This document shows, one piece after another, positions 35,294 through 43,725 of a stretch of DNA of 64,000 nucleotides (position 1 is its first letter; every line of letters begins with the position of its first letter). The stretch spans positions 10,925-74,924 of the forward strand of contig CAWWAC010000007.1 in assembly GCA_963934855.1 (NCBI GenBank), in the 5' to 3' direction. The translations under genes were made by a program, and so were the position numbers. The stretch comes from MAG-120531 sp963934855 (GTDB taxonomy: Bacteria; Bacteroidota; Bacteroidia; Flavobacteriales; Flavobacteriaceae). The notes under the pieces were generated by a model. That model did no database searches. It was not told the DNA's origin and saw nothing but the letters and a program-made list of their open reading frames with translations.

Positions 35294-35899
35294 TTATAAT
35301 TCCAATAAATCTAAAATATCTTTTAGCGTAGTCTGTCCTTTGTCTTTATTATACCACTGCTGTAAATCCGTTTTAAATTCTGCAGTGAGCGAGCCATGTA
35401 ACTCCTTAAATACCGTTGCCATTTTACTGGCAACACTAGGTCTTGGACCCCAATGGGTTATGAGCTCCTGACTAACCCCGTCTAACACCAATACCTTAGG
35501 AATAGATTTGGAACCATTAGTTAAGAATAACTCCATAAGCCCTTCGTGAGCATCTCTAGATACAATTAAAAGCTGCCAATCAGCTTTTAAATCTGCTACC
35601 TTGGCCCACATAGGAATACTCTGAGCCGCGTCTCCACACCAGCTTTCAGATAATATTAAAAAATAAAAAGACCTGGTATCTAAAACAAAACGCCTCTGTA
35701 TATCTTCAGAAATAGATAAAGTCTTGTTAAGGCGCTGCATGCGTTTATTATTGAGCATGGTATAGTTGCTAAGATATTCGCTTTGCTCAAATCCAGTACT
35801 ATTCCCTTGGTCTTCTAACTGCTGCATAAGTGCCGTATAAGCCTCGTAAGAAATAGCATCTTTTAAGGCGTTTTGTATTAGATTTTGGGAGAGGCTCAT
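35294..35899 (-). CDS. Thioredoxin-like family protein
   Basis: 201 residues. The thioredoxin fold is suggested by FLILSESWCGDAAQSIPMW (about 82-100), where SWCGDA takes the place of the usual WCGPC, and by SIPKVLVLDG with the cis-proline. Only one of the two redox cysteines remains, so it would act as a monothiol enzyme or in a non-redox role. Cytoplasmic, no signal peptide. It is divergent from tag, 47 bases apart, and I have no specific substrate to suggest. Confidence 0.75.
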   Translation of the reverse strand: MSLSQNLIQNALKDAISYEAYTALMQQLEDQGNSTGFEQSEYLSNYTMLNNKRMQRLNKTLSISEDIQRRFVLDTRSFYFLILSESWCGDAAQSIPMWAKVADLKADWQLLIVSRDAHEGLMELFLTNGSKSIPKVLVLDGVSQELITHWGPRPSVASKMATVFKELHGSLTAEFKTDLQQWYNKDKGQTTLKDILDLLEL

Positions 35900-35946
35900 A
35901 TATGATATATTTTATAAATTAGTTGGGGAAAATAAATGGCAAAATT

Positions 35947-36501
35947 ATGAATAAAAAAAGATGTAGCTGGTGTGAGGGAGATCCTATCTATGAAGCGTAT
36001 CACGACAGTGAATGGGGCGTGCCAATTAAAGATGATCCATCCCTTTTTGAATACCTCATCTTAGAAAGTTTTCAAGCAGGACTTAGCTGGATTACCATAC
36101 TTAAAAAAAGACCTGCTTTTAGAAAGGCTTTTGACAATTTTGATTGCCGTATCATGTCACAATACAAGGAAGAAAAACTAATAGCGCTGGCTCAGGACAA
36201 GGGGATAGTCAGAAATAAGCTAAAAATTAAGTCTGCCGTACAAAATGCCTGTGCATTTATTAAAGTTCAAGAAGAATTTGGAAGCTTTAGTCAATTTTAT
36301 TGGGCGCATACAGATGGCAAACCCATTAAAAATAAAATGCAAAAAAACAAGGACGTACCCCCATTTACTGAGCTGTCTATAAAAATAAGTAGAGACTTAA
36401 AAAAAAGAGGTTTTAACTTTGTTGGGCCTACTATCGTATACGCTTTTATGCAAGCTACAGGAATGGTAAATGACCACATCACTACTTGCTTCAAATACTA
36501 A
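35947..36501 (+). CDS. tag: DNA-3-methyladenine glycosylase I
   Basis: 184 residues from ATG 35947. TagI removes 3-methyladenine from alkylated DNA. RCSWCEGDPIYEAYHDSEWG carries the first zinc ligands (Cys and His); the C-terminal GMVNDHITTCFKY supplies the others. FVGPTIVYAFMQATG and LESFQAGLSWITIL complete the family motifs. It converges on the DUF3127 gene, 14 bases apart. Confidence 0.93.
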   Translation: MNKKRCSWCEGDPIYEAYHDSEWGVPIKDDPSLFEYLILESFQAGLSWITILKKRPAFRKAFDNFDCRIMSQYKEEKLIALAQDKGIVRNKLKIKSAVQNACAFIKVQEEFGSFSQFYWAHTDGKPIKNKMQKNKDVPPFTELSIKISRDLKKRGFNFVGPTIVYAFMQATGMVNDHITTCFKY

Positions 36502-36515
36502 AAAAGTCCTATTTC

Positions 36516-36899
36516 TTAGAAAGGAAGGTCGTCGTGATCTTCTTCATTTAAATGATCGGCGGGAGAGAAGGCTTCCATTGGAGGCACTGGAGGCATTCCT
36601 GGGTTAGAGCCTGGCTGAGCATTATCTAATGCGTCAATTTTCCATCCCTGAATAGAGTTAAAATACTTGATCTCTCCTTGTGGGTTTTCCCACTCTCTAC
36701 CGCGAAGATTAATGCCTACTTTCACCCTTTGTCCTGGTGTAAAAGTATTTAATAAATCACACTTATCTTGGACAAACTCTATCATGATATGCTGGGGATA
36801 CTGCTCTTCAGTAGTCACAACTAGCTCTCTTTTTTTAAAGCCTTTAGCTCCAAAGGTTTTAGTTTCGTCAATTAATTTAACAGTTCCTTGCACTTCCAT
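36516..36899 (-). CDS. DUF3127 OB-fold-like protein with SSB-type tail
   Basis: 127 residues. The first 95 form the DUF3127 domain (MEVQGTVKLIDETKTFGAKG, KRELVVTTEE, VKVGINLRGREW), probably an OB fold. A Pro/Met/Gly-rich linker (AQPGSNPGMPPVPPMEAFS) leads to an acidic end EEDHDDLPF. The ssb product in this window ends in the same DDLPF, the tip that recruits DNA repair and replication proteins. This suggests a second SSB-like protein or a competitor at the same partners. Monocistronic with a strong promoter. Confidence 0.8.
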   Translation of the reverse strand: MEVQGTVKLIDETKTFGAKGFKKRELVVTTEEQYPQHIMIEFVQDKCDLLNTFTPGQRVKVGINLRGREWENPQGEIKYFNSIQGWKIDALDNAQPGSNPGMPPVPPMEAFSPADHLNEEDHDDLPF

Positions 36900-36932
36900 A
36901 ATGAATTCTTTTTATATATAATTCCTGAAAAA

Positions 36933-36940
36933 CAAATGTA
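36933..36940 (-). promoter_or_regulatory. -7 promoter element of the DUF3127 gene
   Basis: TACATTTG on the minus strand, an exact TAnnTTTG match 34 bases before the start. Confidence 0.6.
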
Positions 36941-37019
36941 CTAAATTGTGTGAAACCCCTCCTTCATTCCTTCTCAAAATAATACTTACTTTTAAACAAT
37001 CATTCCTTATTTAAAACCC

Positions 37020-38204
37020 ATGTTATTTATAAGTATGTTTGGAAAAAAGACCGCAAACCTAGTAAGACCCTTTCTCATTGTAAGCGCACTACTCATTGTA
37101 ACTTTAATCCTGTGGAATACAAATGCTTTTTTTAAACAATTTAAAATAGAAGAGCAGCAAAAAATGTCTATATGGGCCACAGCCCAATCACAATTTTTAG
37201 CAGCAGACCCAAATGTTCCTTTGGGTGAATTGGTTTTAAAAATTTTTCAATCCAACACTCAAACTCCTATGCTACTAATAAATAAAGATGGTAGCTTTAA
37301 TTTTAACAATTACAAAGGAAAAGAACCAAAAAACAACCGAGAATTAACTTTGGTTAAAAATCAGTTTTTAAAGGACAACCCCCCTATTAAGATCATTGAA
37401 GGGGACACTGTTTTAGCCACTTTGTATTTTGGAGAATCCACTACCCTAAAAAAACTAAAATACTACCCCCTTGGACTATTACTTATATTAATTCTTTTTT
37501 CATCGGTGGTTTACTTTGTAATGAGATTAGACAAAATATCTGCTCAAAATTTACTTTGGGCCAGTATGGCTAAAGAAACTGCTCACCAAATTGCTACGCC
37601 CCTAAGTGCGCTAATGGCATGGAATAGCTTGCTTAAAGAACATATAAATATCCATGATATCACTAAAGAAATAGACCGAGACCTTAGCCGCTTGTCTATT
37701 ATTAGCAATAGGTTTTCTAGTATAGGCAATTCACCAAGCCTAATAGAAACAGATTTAATAGCTGCCAGTGAGGAAGGTTTAGATTATTTAAAAGAACGCA
37801 TGTCAAAATCCGTCAATATAAGGCTACAAACATCACTATCCGCCCAAAGTGTTTTATTAAATAAGCCCCTTTACTTTTGGTGTTTAGAAAACCTCATTAA
37901 AAACAGTATAGACGCGATAAAAGGAAAAGGGGAGGTTCTAATTAATATTAAAAATGAACGCCAATTTGTAGTTGTTAGTATTCAAGATAAGGGCTCCGGA
38001 ATTTCTAAGAAAGAACAAAAAAACATCTTTAAACCTGGTTTTAGCACTAAAAAATCTGGTTGGGGATTAGGTCTATCTCTTTCAAAAAGAATTGTAGAAC
38101 AATACCATAATGGCCATATTAAATTAGGATATTCTAATGAAAAGGGTACAGAAATACAAATGTATTTGCCATTTCTAAAAAAGCCTAAAAAGTTACGCTC
38201 CTAA
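37020..38204 (+). CDS. Orphan sensor histidine kinase
   Basis: 394 residues: membrane helix at about 14-33, a periplasmic sensor of about 105 residues, a second helix at about 143-166, then the kinase core. The H-box ETAHQIATPLSALMAWN has the phospho-accepting His; the N-box is NLIKNSIDAI, then DKGSGI and GWGLGLSLSKRI. No response regulator gene is near, so it is an orphan. The periplasmic part contains TPMLLINKDGSFNFNNYKGK, which may be a small ligand-binding domain. Ends 35 bases from the convergent HIT gene. Confidence 0.82.
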   Translation: MLFISMFGKKTANLVRPFLIVSALLIVTLILWNTNAFFKQFKIEEQQKMSIWATAQSQFLAADPNVPLGELVLKIFQSNTQTPMLLINKDGSFNFNNYKGKEPKNNRELTLVKNQFLKDNPPIKIIEGDTVLATLYFGESTTLKKLKYYPLGLLLILILFSSVVYFVMRLDKISAQNLLWASMAKETAHQIATPLSALMAWNSLLKEHINIHDITKEIDRDLSRLSIISNRFSSIGNSPSLIETDLIAASEEGLDYLKERMSKSVNIRLQTSLSAQSVLLNKPLYFWCLENLIKNSIDAIKGKGEVLINIKNERQFVVVSIQDKGSGISKKEQKNIFKPGFSTKKSGWGLGLSLSKRIVEQYHNGHIKLGYSNEKGTEIQMYLPFLKKPKKLRS

Positions 38205-38239
38205 AAAAGCAACTAACACAAATAGGCTTAAAGGGGCTG

Positions 38240-38647
38240 CTAAAGAGAGTGAGTTTTTAAATAAGCTCCATTAATCTGAGCCGCTAACAAAATAAGAGCT
38301 TCTTCTGAAAACTTTTCTTTTTTAGCAAAAGTAGCATCTTCCATTGTATTTAAGGGTATTAAATGCACGTGTACATGTGGCACTTCAAGACCGATGACAG
38401 TAAAACCAATTTTTTTACAAGGCACTACAGACTCTAGGGCCATGGCTACTTTTTTAGAAAACAGCATAAGAGACATATAATCTGAATCTGACAAATCAGT
38501 GATTTTATTTATTTCTTTTTTAGGGACACACAGCGTATGGCCAAATGCATTTGGGTTTACGTCTAGAAAAGCAATACAATCATGGGTCTCCGCTACCGTA
38601 TAGGCAGGGATTTCTTTTTGAATGATCTTGGTGAAAATACTAGCCAT
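38240..38647 (-). CDS. HIT-family nucleotide hydrolase/transferase
   Basis: 135 residues with the histidine triad HVHVHLIP at 91-98 and the N-terminal IFTKIIQKEIPAYTV typical of HINT-like proteins, which hydrolyse AMP-lysine-like or nucleotide phosphoramidate bonds. Cytoplasmic. It lies 26 bases downstream of greA on the same strand and is probably co-transcribed. Confidence 0.88.
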   Translation of the reverse strand: MASIFTKIIQKEIPAYTVAETHDCIAFLDVNPNAFGHTLCVPKKEINKITDLSDSDYMSLMLFSKKVAMALESVVPCKKIGFTVIGLEVPHVHVHLIPLNTMEDATFAKKEKFSEEALILLAAQINGAYLKTHSL

Positions 38648-38673
38648 AGAGAGATTTAATTTAACAAATAAGG

Positions 38674-39150
38674 TTAGTTCCTGGAAATTTCTACTACCTC
38701 AAATCCAATAGTTCCATTGGGTACAGTAATTTGAGCTACTTCACCTACTTTCTTACCTAACAAACCTCTGCCAATAGGAGAGTTTACGGATATTTTTCCA
38801 AATTTTATATCTGCCTCACTCTCTGCCACTAATGTATAGGTCATTTCCATTGCGTTCAAAGTGTTTTTTACTTTCACAGTAGAAAGCACAAGCACCTTGG
38901 AATTGTCCAACTGTGATTCATCTATTAGTCTAGCCCCAGCTAATGTGGCTTCTAATTTAGCAATTTTAAGCTCTAAAAGGCCTTGGGCCTCTTTGGCTGC
39001 GTCATATTCTGCATTTTCAGACAGATCTCCTTTATCTCTAGCTTCTGCAATAGCTTCTGACGCCTGTGGTCTTTCAACATCGCGAAGGTGATTTAGCTCT
39101 TCTCTTAGTTTTTTTAATCCTTCTGGGGTGTAATAAGATACATTACTCAT
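38674..39150 (-). CDS. greA: Transcription elongation factor GreA
   Basis: 158 residues: N-terminal coiled coil (about 1-75) with the acidic tip in AIAEARDKGDLSENAEYDAAK, and a C-terminal FKBP-like domain ending SPIGRGLLGKKVGEVAQITVPNG. GreA rescues backtracked RNA polymerase by stimulating transcript cleavage. Its own transcript begins with a hairpin followed by a U tract (39168-39193), suggesting attenuation or 5'-end protection. HIT gene downstream. Confidence 0.95.
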   Translation of the reverse strand: MSNVSYYTPEGLKKLREELNHLRDVERPQASEAIAEARDKGDLSENAEYDAAKEAQGLLELKIAKLEATLAGARLIDESQLDNSKVLVLSTVKVKNTLNAMEMTYTLVAESEADIKFGKISVNSPIGRGLLGKKVGEVAQITVPNGTIGFEVVEISRN

Positions 39151-39167
39151 ATCTTCATGGTTTTAAA

Positions 39168-39193
39168 TAAAAAAATCCTCTACTTCAGAGGAT
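39168..39193 (-). promoter_or_regulatory. Hairpin plus U tract in the greA leader
   Basis: On the minus strand ATCCTCT and AGAGGAT form a 7-bp stem around GAAGT, followed by seven T residues. It lies directly below the greA promoter, so the RNA would begin with it, 18 bases before the greA start codon. It is terminator-shaped, but could also protect the 5' end. Confidence 0.65.
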
Positions 39194-39196
39194 ATA

Positions 39197-39204
39197 CAAA
39201 TATA
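39197..39204 (-). promoter_or_regulatory. -7 promoter element of greA
   Basis: TATATTTG on the minus strand, an exact TAnnTTTG match 47 bases before the start codon, immediately upstream of the leader hairpin. Confidence 0.65.
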
Positions 39205-39232
39205 CACAATTTTTAATTCAAAATAACCGCTC

Positions 39233-39691
39233 ATGCCTAAAGCTACACAGATAAAAAGCTTTGTTACCTTGCTGTTTTTAAGCCTTTTGATGGGAAATTG
39301 CAGCACACAAAATACCAGAAGAAACCCATACCTACAAGAAATTTCATTCTCCATTGAACTTAATTTAAACCTACCCACTTATACGCCATTAAAAATTATT
39401 GGCAATCCTGTCTATGTAAGTGCTGCAGGGGCTGGAACTAGAGGAGTTATTGTGATGAATACCGGATTTGACAACTTTGTTGCCTTTGAAGCCAGTTGCG
39501 CCAATCACGTGCCAAACAGCTGTAGTAACTTAAAACTAAAAGGTCAAAATGCCCTATGTGAATGTGACAATTTCCAGTACAGTTTGTTTACTGGCCAACT
39601 CTTAAACCCCCCAAGCAATGGCGAAAGAAACTATGACCTATTGTTTTACCAAACAAGACTAAGTGGCTATGTCCTAAAGGTTTTTAACTAA
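39233..39691 (+). CDS. Rieske-like lipoprotein with degenerate cluster site
   Basis: 152 residues: signal with lipoprotein-like cysteine at 23 (LLMGNCS), then a small beta-rich domain. The pattern EASCANH (89-92) ... CECDNFQYSLFTGQLLNPP (109 onwards) follows the Rieske layout of two loops, CxH and CxxH, but the second histidine is replaced (Cys-Glu-Cys-Asp) and the first loop reads CxxH. So it probably cannot hold a normal Rieske [2Fe-2S] cluster; it might bind another metal or have become structural. Related sequences are, as I recall, common beside greA in flavobacteria. Divergent from greA. Confidence 0.65.
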   Translation: MPKATQIKSFVTLLFLSLLMGNCSTQNTRRNPYLQEISFSIELNLNLPTYTPLKIIGNPVYVSAAGAGTRGVIVMNTGFDNFVAFEASCANHVPNSCSNLKLKGQNALCECDNFQYSLFTGQLLNPPSNGERNYDLLFYQTRLSGYVLKVFN

Positions 39692-39723
39692 AAACCCCTC
39701 AGCTAGAAAAGCCAAGGGGTTTT
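39691..39723. terminator. Bidirectional terminator between converging genes
   Basis: AAAACCCCT and AGGGGTTTT form a 9-bp stem flanked by A and T runs on either side, so it can serve the Rieske-like gene (plus) and the TBDR gene (minus). It begins on the last base of the Rieske-like stop codon. Confidence 0.8.
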
Positions 39724-39773
39724 CAATAATCAAAAAATACAATCTTTTAGATAGATATTACAGCCTTTTCGTC

Positions 39774-41933
39774 TTAAAAAGCAAAACTAGCTCCTAATAG
39801 AAAATTAGTGCCTGCTTGTGGGTAATAGCCTGCACCTTCTATGGTTGTGACGGTTCCTGGGGATGAAAAATCATCGTCATAGGTAAAGAAATAACCATTA
39901 CTCACATATAAATTATTAAATACATTGTTCACTAGTAGCTGCAGACTTATACTCTTAAAAGTGTGGCTAGGCTGCCAGCTGTACTGCGCAGAAAGATCTG
40001 TTTGTCCATAGCCTTCTAAAACAGACGCCTCTGAGTTTATATTACCCATATACTGTTTTCCTACCTGCTTGTGCAACAGTCCTAGACTTAAATTGGCATT
40101 TGGACTGTACTGTAATAACTGCCCTGCAATAAGCCTGGGAGAAAAAGCAATTTGAGTATTCCCAAGAGCAGTTAAAGCACCGTCTCTCTTAAAGTAAGAA
40201 TCTATATTTCTGTGGTCACTCAAAGAAATATTAGGCTGCCACATCCATCTTTTTGAAAGTTGCCATTGGGCATCTATTTCAATTCCTAATCTATAGCTAT
40301 CACCCACGTTTTCTCTGAGCGGCGCTCCTACATCATTCAAGGCGCCTGTCAGAACTAATTGGTCTTTATACCGCATATAAAATAAGTTGCTATTAACCTT
40401 TAAAGTGGGGCTTAGATGTCGCCATCCCAATTCTATATCACTAAGTTGTTCTGGCCTTGGGTTACCACTTTCATAGTCATTCCTATTGGGCTCCCTATGT
40501 GCTACAGCGTATGAAGTATAAAAACTATTGGTCTTGTTTAGTTCATAAGTCAATCCAAATTTTGGATTAAAAAACCCAAAGTTATCATTGACAAGTCCCG
40601 TTTCTGCTCCGTTGGCCCTATAGCCTACAGCTCTGTATTGAAGGTCTATAAATGAAGTAAAGCCGCTGGCTATTTCATGCTGCCACTTTATATATATATT
40701 CCCATCTGTCTTAGTAGATTGATCACTGTAATAACGGTCTCCAATATCTGCCGTTCCCATGTTCTGTGCCCAAATAACTTCTCCAAAGTGAGCCCCTTCA
40801 TATTTATTCCAAGCTCCTCCCACTATAATTTGTCCTTTTTCTAAGGTTTTAATAGCAGACCCAGTTAGCCCGTAAAACCGATTGTCTAACCACCTTCTTC
40901 TAATGAGGTCTGTAGGGTCCAACTCTGAAAGGCCAATTCCGTAATCTGCATCTGTCTCTTCTTCTTTATACTGCTCAAAATAACCCCTCCCTCTAGTAAA
41001 ATGAACTGCCATTTGAGTACTCCAACCACTCTTTAATTGCTCACTCCAATGAAACTGTGCATGGTCTTGCTTGTAGTTGTCTTCTTCCTTGTCATGGAAC
41101 TGAGTAAGGCCATTGGCGTCTGTATAAATTCCAGAAGGATTAAAAGTTCTGTCTTTCCTAAGGGTTTCCATATCTATTCCGTTCCAAGCCTGATATGTGA
41201 TCTCATGACCTCCAAATAGAAGTCCTTTTAAAGTGGTATTACCCTTTTGGTAAGTGCCCTGTAAAAAATAAGAAGATAATCTAGCGCTGGCCCTGTTTAT
41301 ATAACCGTCAGACACAATTCTAGACATCCTTCCAGAAAGGTTAAAGCCATTGTTGAGCATACCCGTATTAAATTGCACAGAATTGTTCAGGGTGTTAAAG
41401 CTCCCTACTGAGGTTTTTAAAAGCCCAGAGGCTTCTGCAGGACTGTCTTTAGTTAATATATTGAGGCTAGCACCAAAGGCCCCTGCCCCATTGGTAGAAG
41501 TTCCTACTCCTCTTTGCAATTGAACGCTCTCTACAGAGGACCCAAAATCTGGAAGGTTTACCCAAAAAGTACCCTGAGACTCAGGATCGTTATAAGGAAT
41601 TCCGTTAATGGTTACATTTACTCGGGTAGCGTCTGAGCCCCTCACTCTAATTCCGGTATAACCAATTCCAGCTCCTGCGTCTGAAGTGGTCACTACACCG
41701 GGTAAATACTGTAATAAAATGGGTAAATCTTGACCTAAATTTCTGACTTCAAATTCAGAAGCTTTTACATTGGAAAAAGAGACTCCCATAAGTTTAGTGG
41801 CCCTTAAGGCACTTACAACTACCTCTTTTAAGGCAATTTCCTTTTGAGCCAGACTGTCTTGCTGCTTTTGTTCTTGTGCCATGAGCCCCATACTGAGGAG
41901 CACAAAGGCCATTCTTGTGAAAACAATTTTCAT
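39774..41933 (-). CDS. TonB-dependent receptor, probable thiamine uptake
   Basis: 719 residues: signal peptide (MKIVFTRMAFVLLSMGLMAQ), plug domain at about 30-160 (VVVSALRATKLMGVSFSN, GIRVRGSDATRVNVTINGIPYNDPES), then the 22-strand barrel, ending LLGASFAF with the terminal aromatic. It has no carboxypeptidase-like N-domain. A TPP riboswitch lies 120-220 bases upstream in the leader, so the imported substrate is most probably thiamine or a thiamine phosphate. PnuC-like transporter and kinase genes on the same strand upstream could take over in the inner membrane and cytoplasm. Confidence 0.85.
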   Translation of the reverse strand: MKIVFTRMAFVLLSMGLMAQEQKQQDSLAQKEIALKEVVVSALRATKLMGVSFSNVKASEFEVRNLGQDLPILLQYLPGVVTTSDAGAGIGYTGIRVRGSDATRVNVTINGIPYNDPESQGTFWVNLPDFGSSVESVQLQRGVGTSTNGAGAFGASLNILTKDSPAEASGLLKTSVGSFNTLNNSVQFNTGMLNNGFNLSGRMSRIVSDGYINRASARLSSYFLQGTYQKGNTTLKGLLFGGHEITYQAWNGIDMETLRKDRTFNPSGIYTDANGLTQFHDKEEDNYKQDHAQFHWSEQLKSGWSTQMAVHFTRGRGYFEQYKEEETDADYGIGLSELDPTDLIRRRWLDNRFYGLTGSAIKTLEKGQIIVGGAWNKYEGAHFGEVIWAQNMGTADIGDRYYSDQSTKTDGNIYIKWQHEIASGFTSFIDLQYRAVGYRANGAETGLVNDNFGFFNPKFGLTYELNKTNSFYTSYAVAHREPNRNDYESGNPRPEQLSDIELGWRHLSPTLKVNSNLFYMRYKDQLVLTGALNDVGAPLRENVGDSYRLGIEIDAQWQLSKRWMWQPNISLSDHRNIDSYFKRDGALTALGNTQIAFSPRLIAGQLLQYSPNANLSLGLLHKQVGKQYMGNINSEASVLEGYGQTDLSAQYSWQPSHTFKSISLQLLVNNVFNNLYVSNGYFFTYDDDFSSPGTVTTIEGAGYYPQAGTNFLLGASFAF

Positions 41934-42055
41934 TCGTAATAAAATTAGTACGAATAAAAGGGGCTGTTATTCTAGTTAGTATTCAGTGAAAATGGTGGAA
42001 GAAAAACAGCTCAAAAACCTTAAAATGCTGCAGCATCATAAAAATCTTAACTGCT

Positions 42056-42150
42056 ATTTCTAGCCGTCCCTTGGCAGCATTACCTGCCCAGGTTCCATGG
42101 GTATAATCTCAGCTTATTCAAAAAAATGAAGTTTGCACCCCTTTGAGACA
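42056..42150 (-). ncRNA. TPP riboswitch (THI-box)
   Basis: On the minus strand the conserved blocks come in order: GGGGTGC (42141-42135), CTGAGA (42112-42107), ACCC, GAACCTG, GGTAATGC and AGGGA (42071-42067). This is the thiamine-pyrophosphate aptamer. It controls the TBDR gene starting at 41933. Downstream of it a GCTA-GAAA-TAGC hairpin and the self-complementary ATGCTGCAGCAT may belong to the expression platform; whether control is by transcription or translation is not clear. Confidence 0.93.
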
Positions 42151-42189
42151 AGTCAAAGATATAAGTAGTTTTTGATATGTGCAATAAAG

Positions 42190-43725
42190 TTATTGCCCTA
42201 AATGACACACATCTAAAAGATCTGTCACCGTTTTTACTGGCGTAAAACTAGCGCTGGGAACGGCTATAAAAATAGTGTTCCAGCCAGCCATACTTCCATT
42301 CCAAAGCCCTGGTAATTCTAATACTTTTACGCGTTTTCCACCTCTTGTCTTCTCTGCAATCAAAGAGAGACTAGGGTCTTTGAATTCATTTAAATTAAAA
42401 GGCTCTCCTTTGTAATTTTTAAAACTACAAACCAAATCTACTGGATTAAAATGAGTGGCATTTTCAAAAATTTCCTGTTGCTGAGGGTCTTTTAATGCCA
42501 TTTGAGTAGCCTCTACTATCTGAAGGCTTACTTCTCCTTTAGCGTTTTTAATCCAAAAAGGGCCTCCGCCAACCTTACCTTCATTAGCTACCATACCACA
42601 AACCCTTAGCGGTCTATTAAAAGTCTCTCTTAGGAAAATAACTTGCTCATTTAAAAGCATTTCTTCAAAATACTCAGGCAATTCCAAAGAAAAAGTCTGC
42701 TGGTAATACTGACACATAAAGGCAATGTCTTCTACTTCTAATACCTCTTCGTCTAAAGCCTTAGCATAAGCGTAAAGCTGCTCTTGAACATCAAGGAGTT
42801 TGCCTCCTAAAACCTTTTTGTAATAAAGGCTTTCTTCCAATCCAAAAACACCTCCAACATTATCTACATTTTTAATAAAAATAATGTCTGCCTCTTGAGC
42901 AGCCAAATTTTCTAATAATGCCCCATGCCCAGCAGGGTGAAACACCAAAGCATTGGCAACGTCTCTTATGGGCTGTTGGTCTAAGCTTAACACCAAAGTG
43001 TCTGTCTGTGGGTTCTGATGAGAGAAAGTGATCTTAAAGCTTCCTTCACTTTTAAATGTGCCTGCGGCTTCAATTTCCCCTATGGCTTTTTTAAAGCCAG
43101 ACAAATGCTGCTCAGATACTGTAAAATGTAAGTGTGCAACTCGGTCCTTTACGGCATAAGAAAAAGCCTCTTGAATGTGCTCTTCTAGCACCAAAATGGT
43201 TTTCCCTTTCACTTGGTGAAAGGGCAAAAGCGCTTTGGGCTTAGAGCCAAATCCAAGGCCCGGAAACTCCAATAATGTTTTTAAATACAAAATAACGGCA
43301 TTGGCAGATTCTAAAGAAAAACCTGCTGGCAATAAATCTATCAATAGAGAATGAAAAGGAAATTTATGTGCTTCTTTTATAAATTCAGATACTTGAGGGT
43401 GCTCTTGCAGGTAATTAGCAAAAGAAAAATCCGGTAATTTACTAGCCTCTAAAAAAGCCAAAAGTGGCTTAAACATTCTAGTAGCAGCTCCAGAGGCTGG
43501 CACAAATTTCACCATACTATACTGCTGCTGTCTCTCTTCAAAATAAGCCACCAACATCCTCTCTTCTCTAGGCTTTAAAGAGACAATCCCGTCACCAAGG
43601 GTAGCAGCGCGCTCCAATTGAATTTTTGGAACACCACGTCTAAATACCATCAGCTCTTCAGTGGCTTTAGCTTCTGAAAAATAGCGGGCGGTGAATTGTT
43701 GAATATCTTGAGGAGTCCAAATCAT
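42190..43725 (-). CDS. DUF4301 family protein
   Basis: 511 residues of DUF4301, function unknown. The early stretch KFVPASGAATRMFKPLL (about 78-94) resembles the nucleotide-binding start of sugar-nucleotidyltransferase folds, and HPAGHGALLENL is a possible active-site segment, so an NTP-transferase-like enzyme is a reasonable guess. Cytoplasmic. Its start overlaps the kinase gene stop by 4 bases (ATGA), so it is co-translated with the NadR-like kinase and PnuC-like transporter. Confidence 0.78.
   Translation of the reverse strand: MIWTPQDIQQFTARYFSEAKATEELMVFRRGVPKIQLERAATLGDGIVSLKPREERMLVAYFEERQQQYSMVKFVPASGAATRMFKPLLAFLEASKLPDFSFANYLQEHPQVSEFIKEAHKFPFHSLLIDLLPAGFSLESANAVILYLKTLLEFPGLGFGSKPKALLPFHQVKGKTILVLEEHIQEAFSYAVKDRVAHLHFTVSEQHLSGFKKAIGEIEAAGTFKSEGSFKITFSHQNPQTDTLVLSLDQQPIRDVANALVFHPAGHGALLENLAAQEADIIFIKNVDNVGGVFGLEESLYYKKVLGGKLLDVQEQLYAYAKALDEEVLEVEDIAFMCQYYQQTFSLELPEYFEEMLLNEQVIFLRETFNRPLRVCGMVANEGKVGGGPFWIKNAKGEVSLQIVEATQMALKDPQQQEIFENATHFNPVDLVCSFKNYKGEPFNLNEFKDPSLSLIAEKTRGGKRVKVLELPGLWNGSMAGWNTIFIAVPSASFTPVKTVTDLLDVCHLGQ

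Noticed and set aside
42024..42035. ATGCTGCAGCAT palindrome downstream of the TPP riboswitch as a separate operator
   Set aside because: It has no loop and lies within the riboswitch leader, so it is more simply part of the expression platform.
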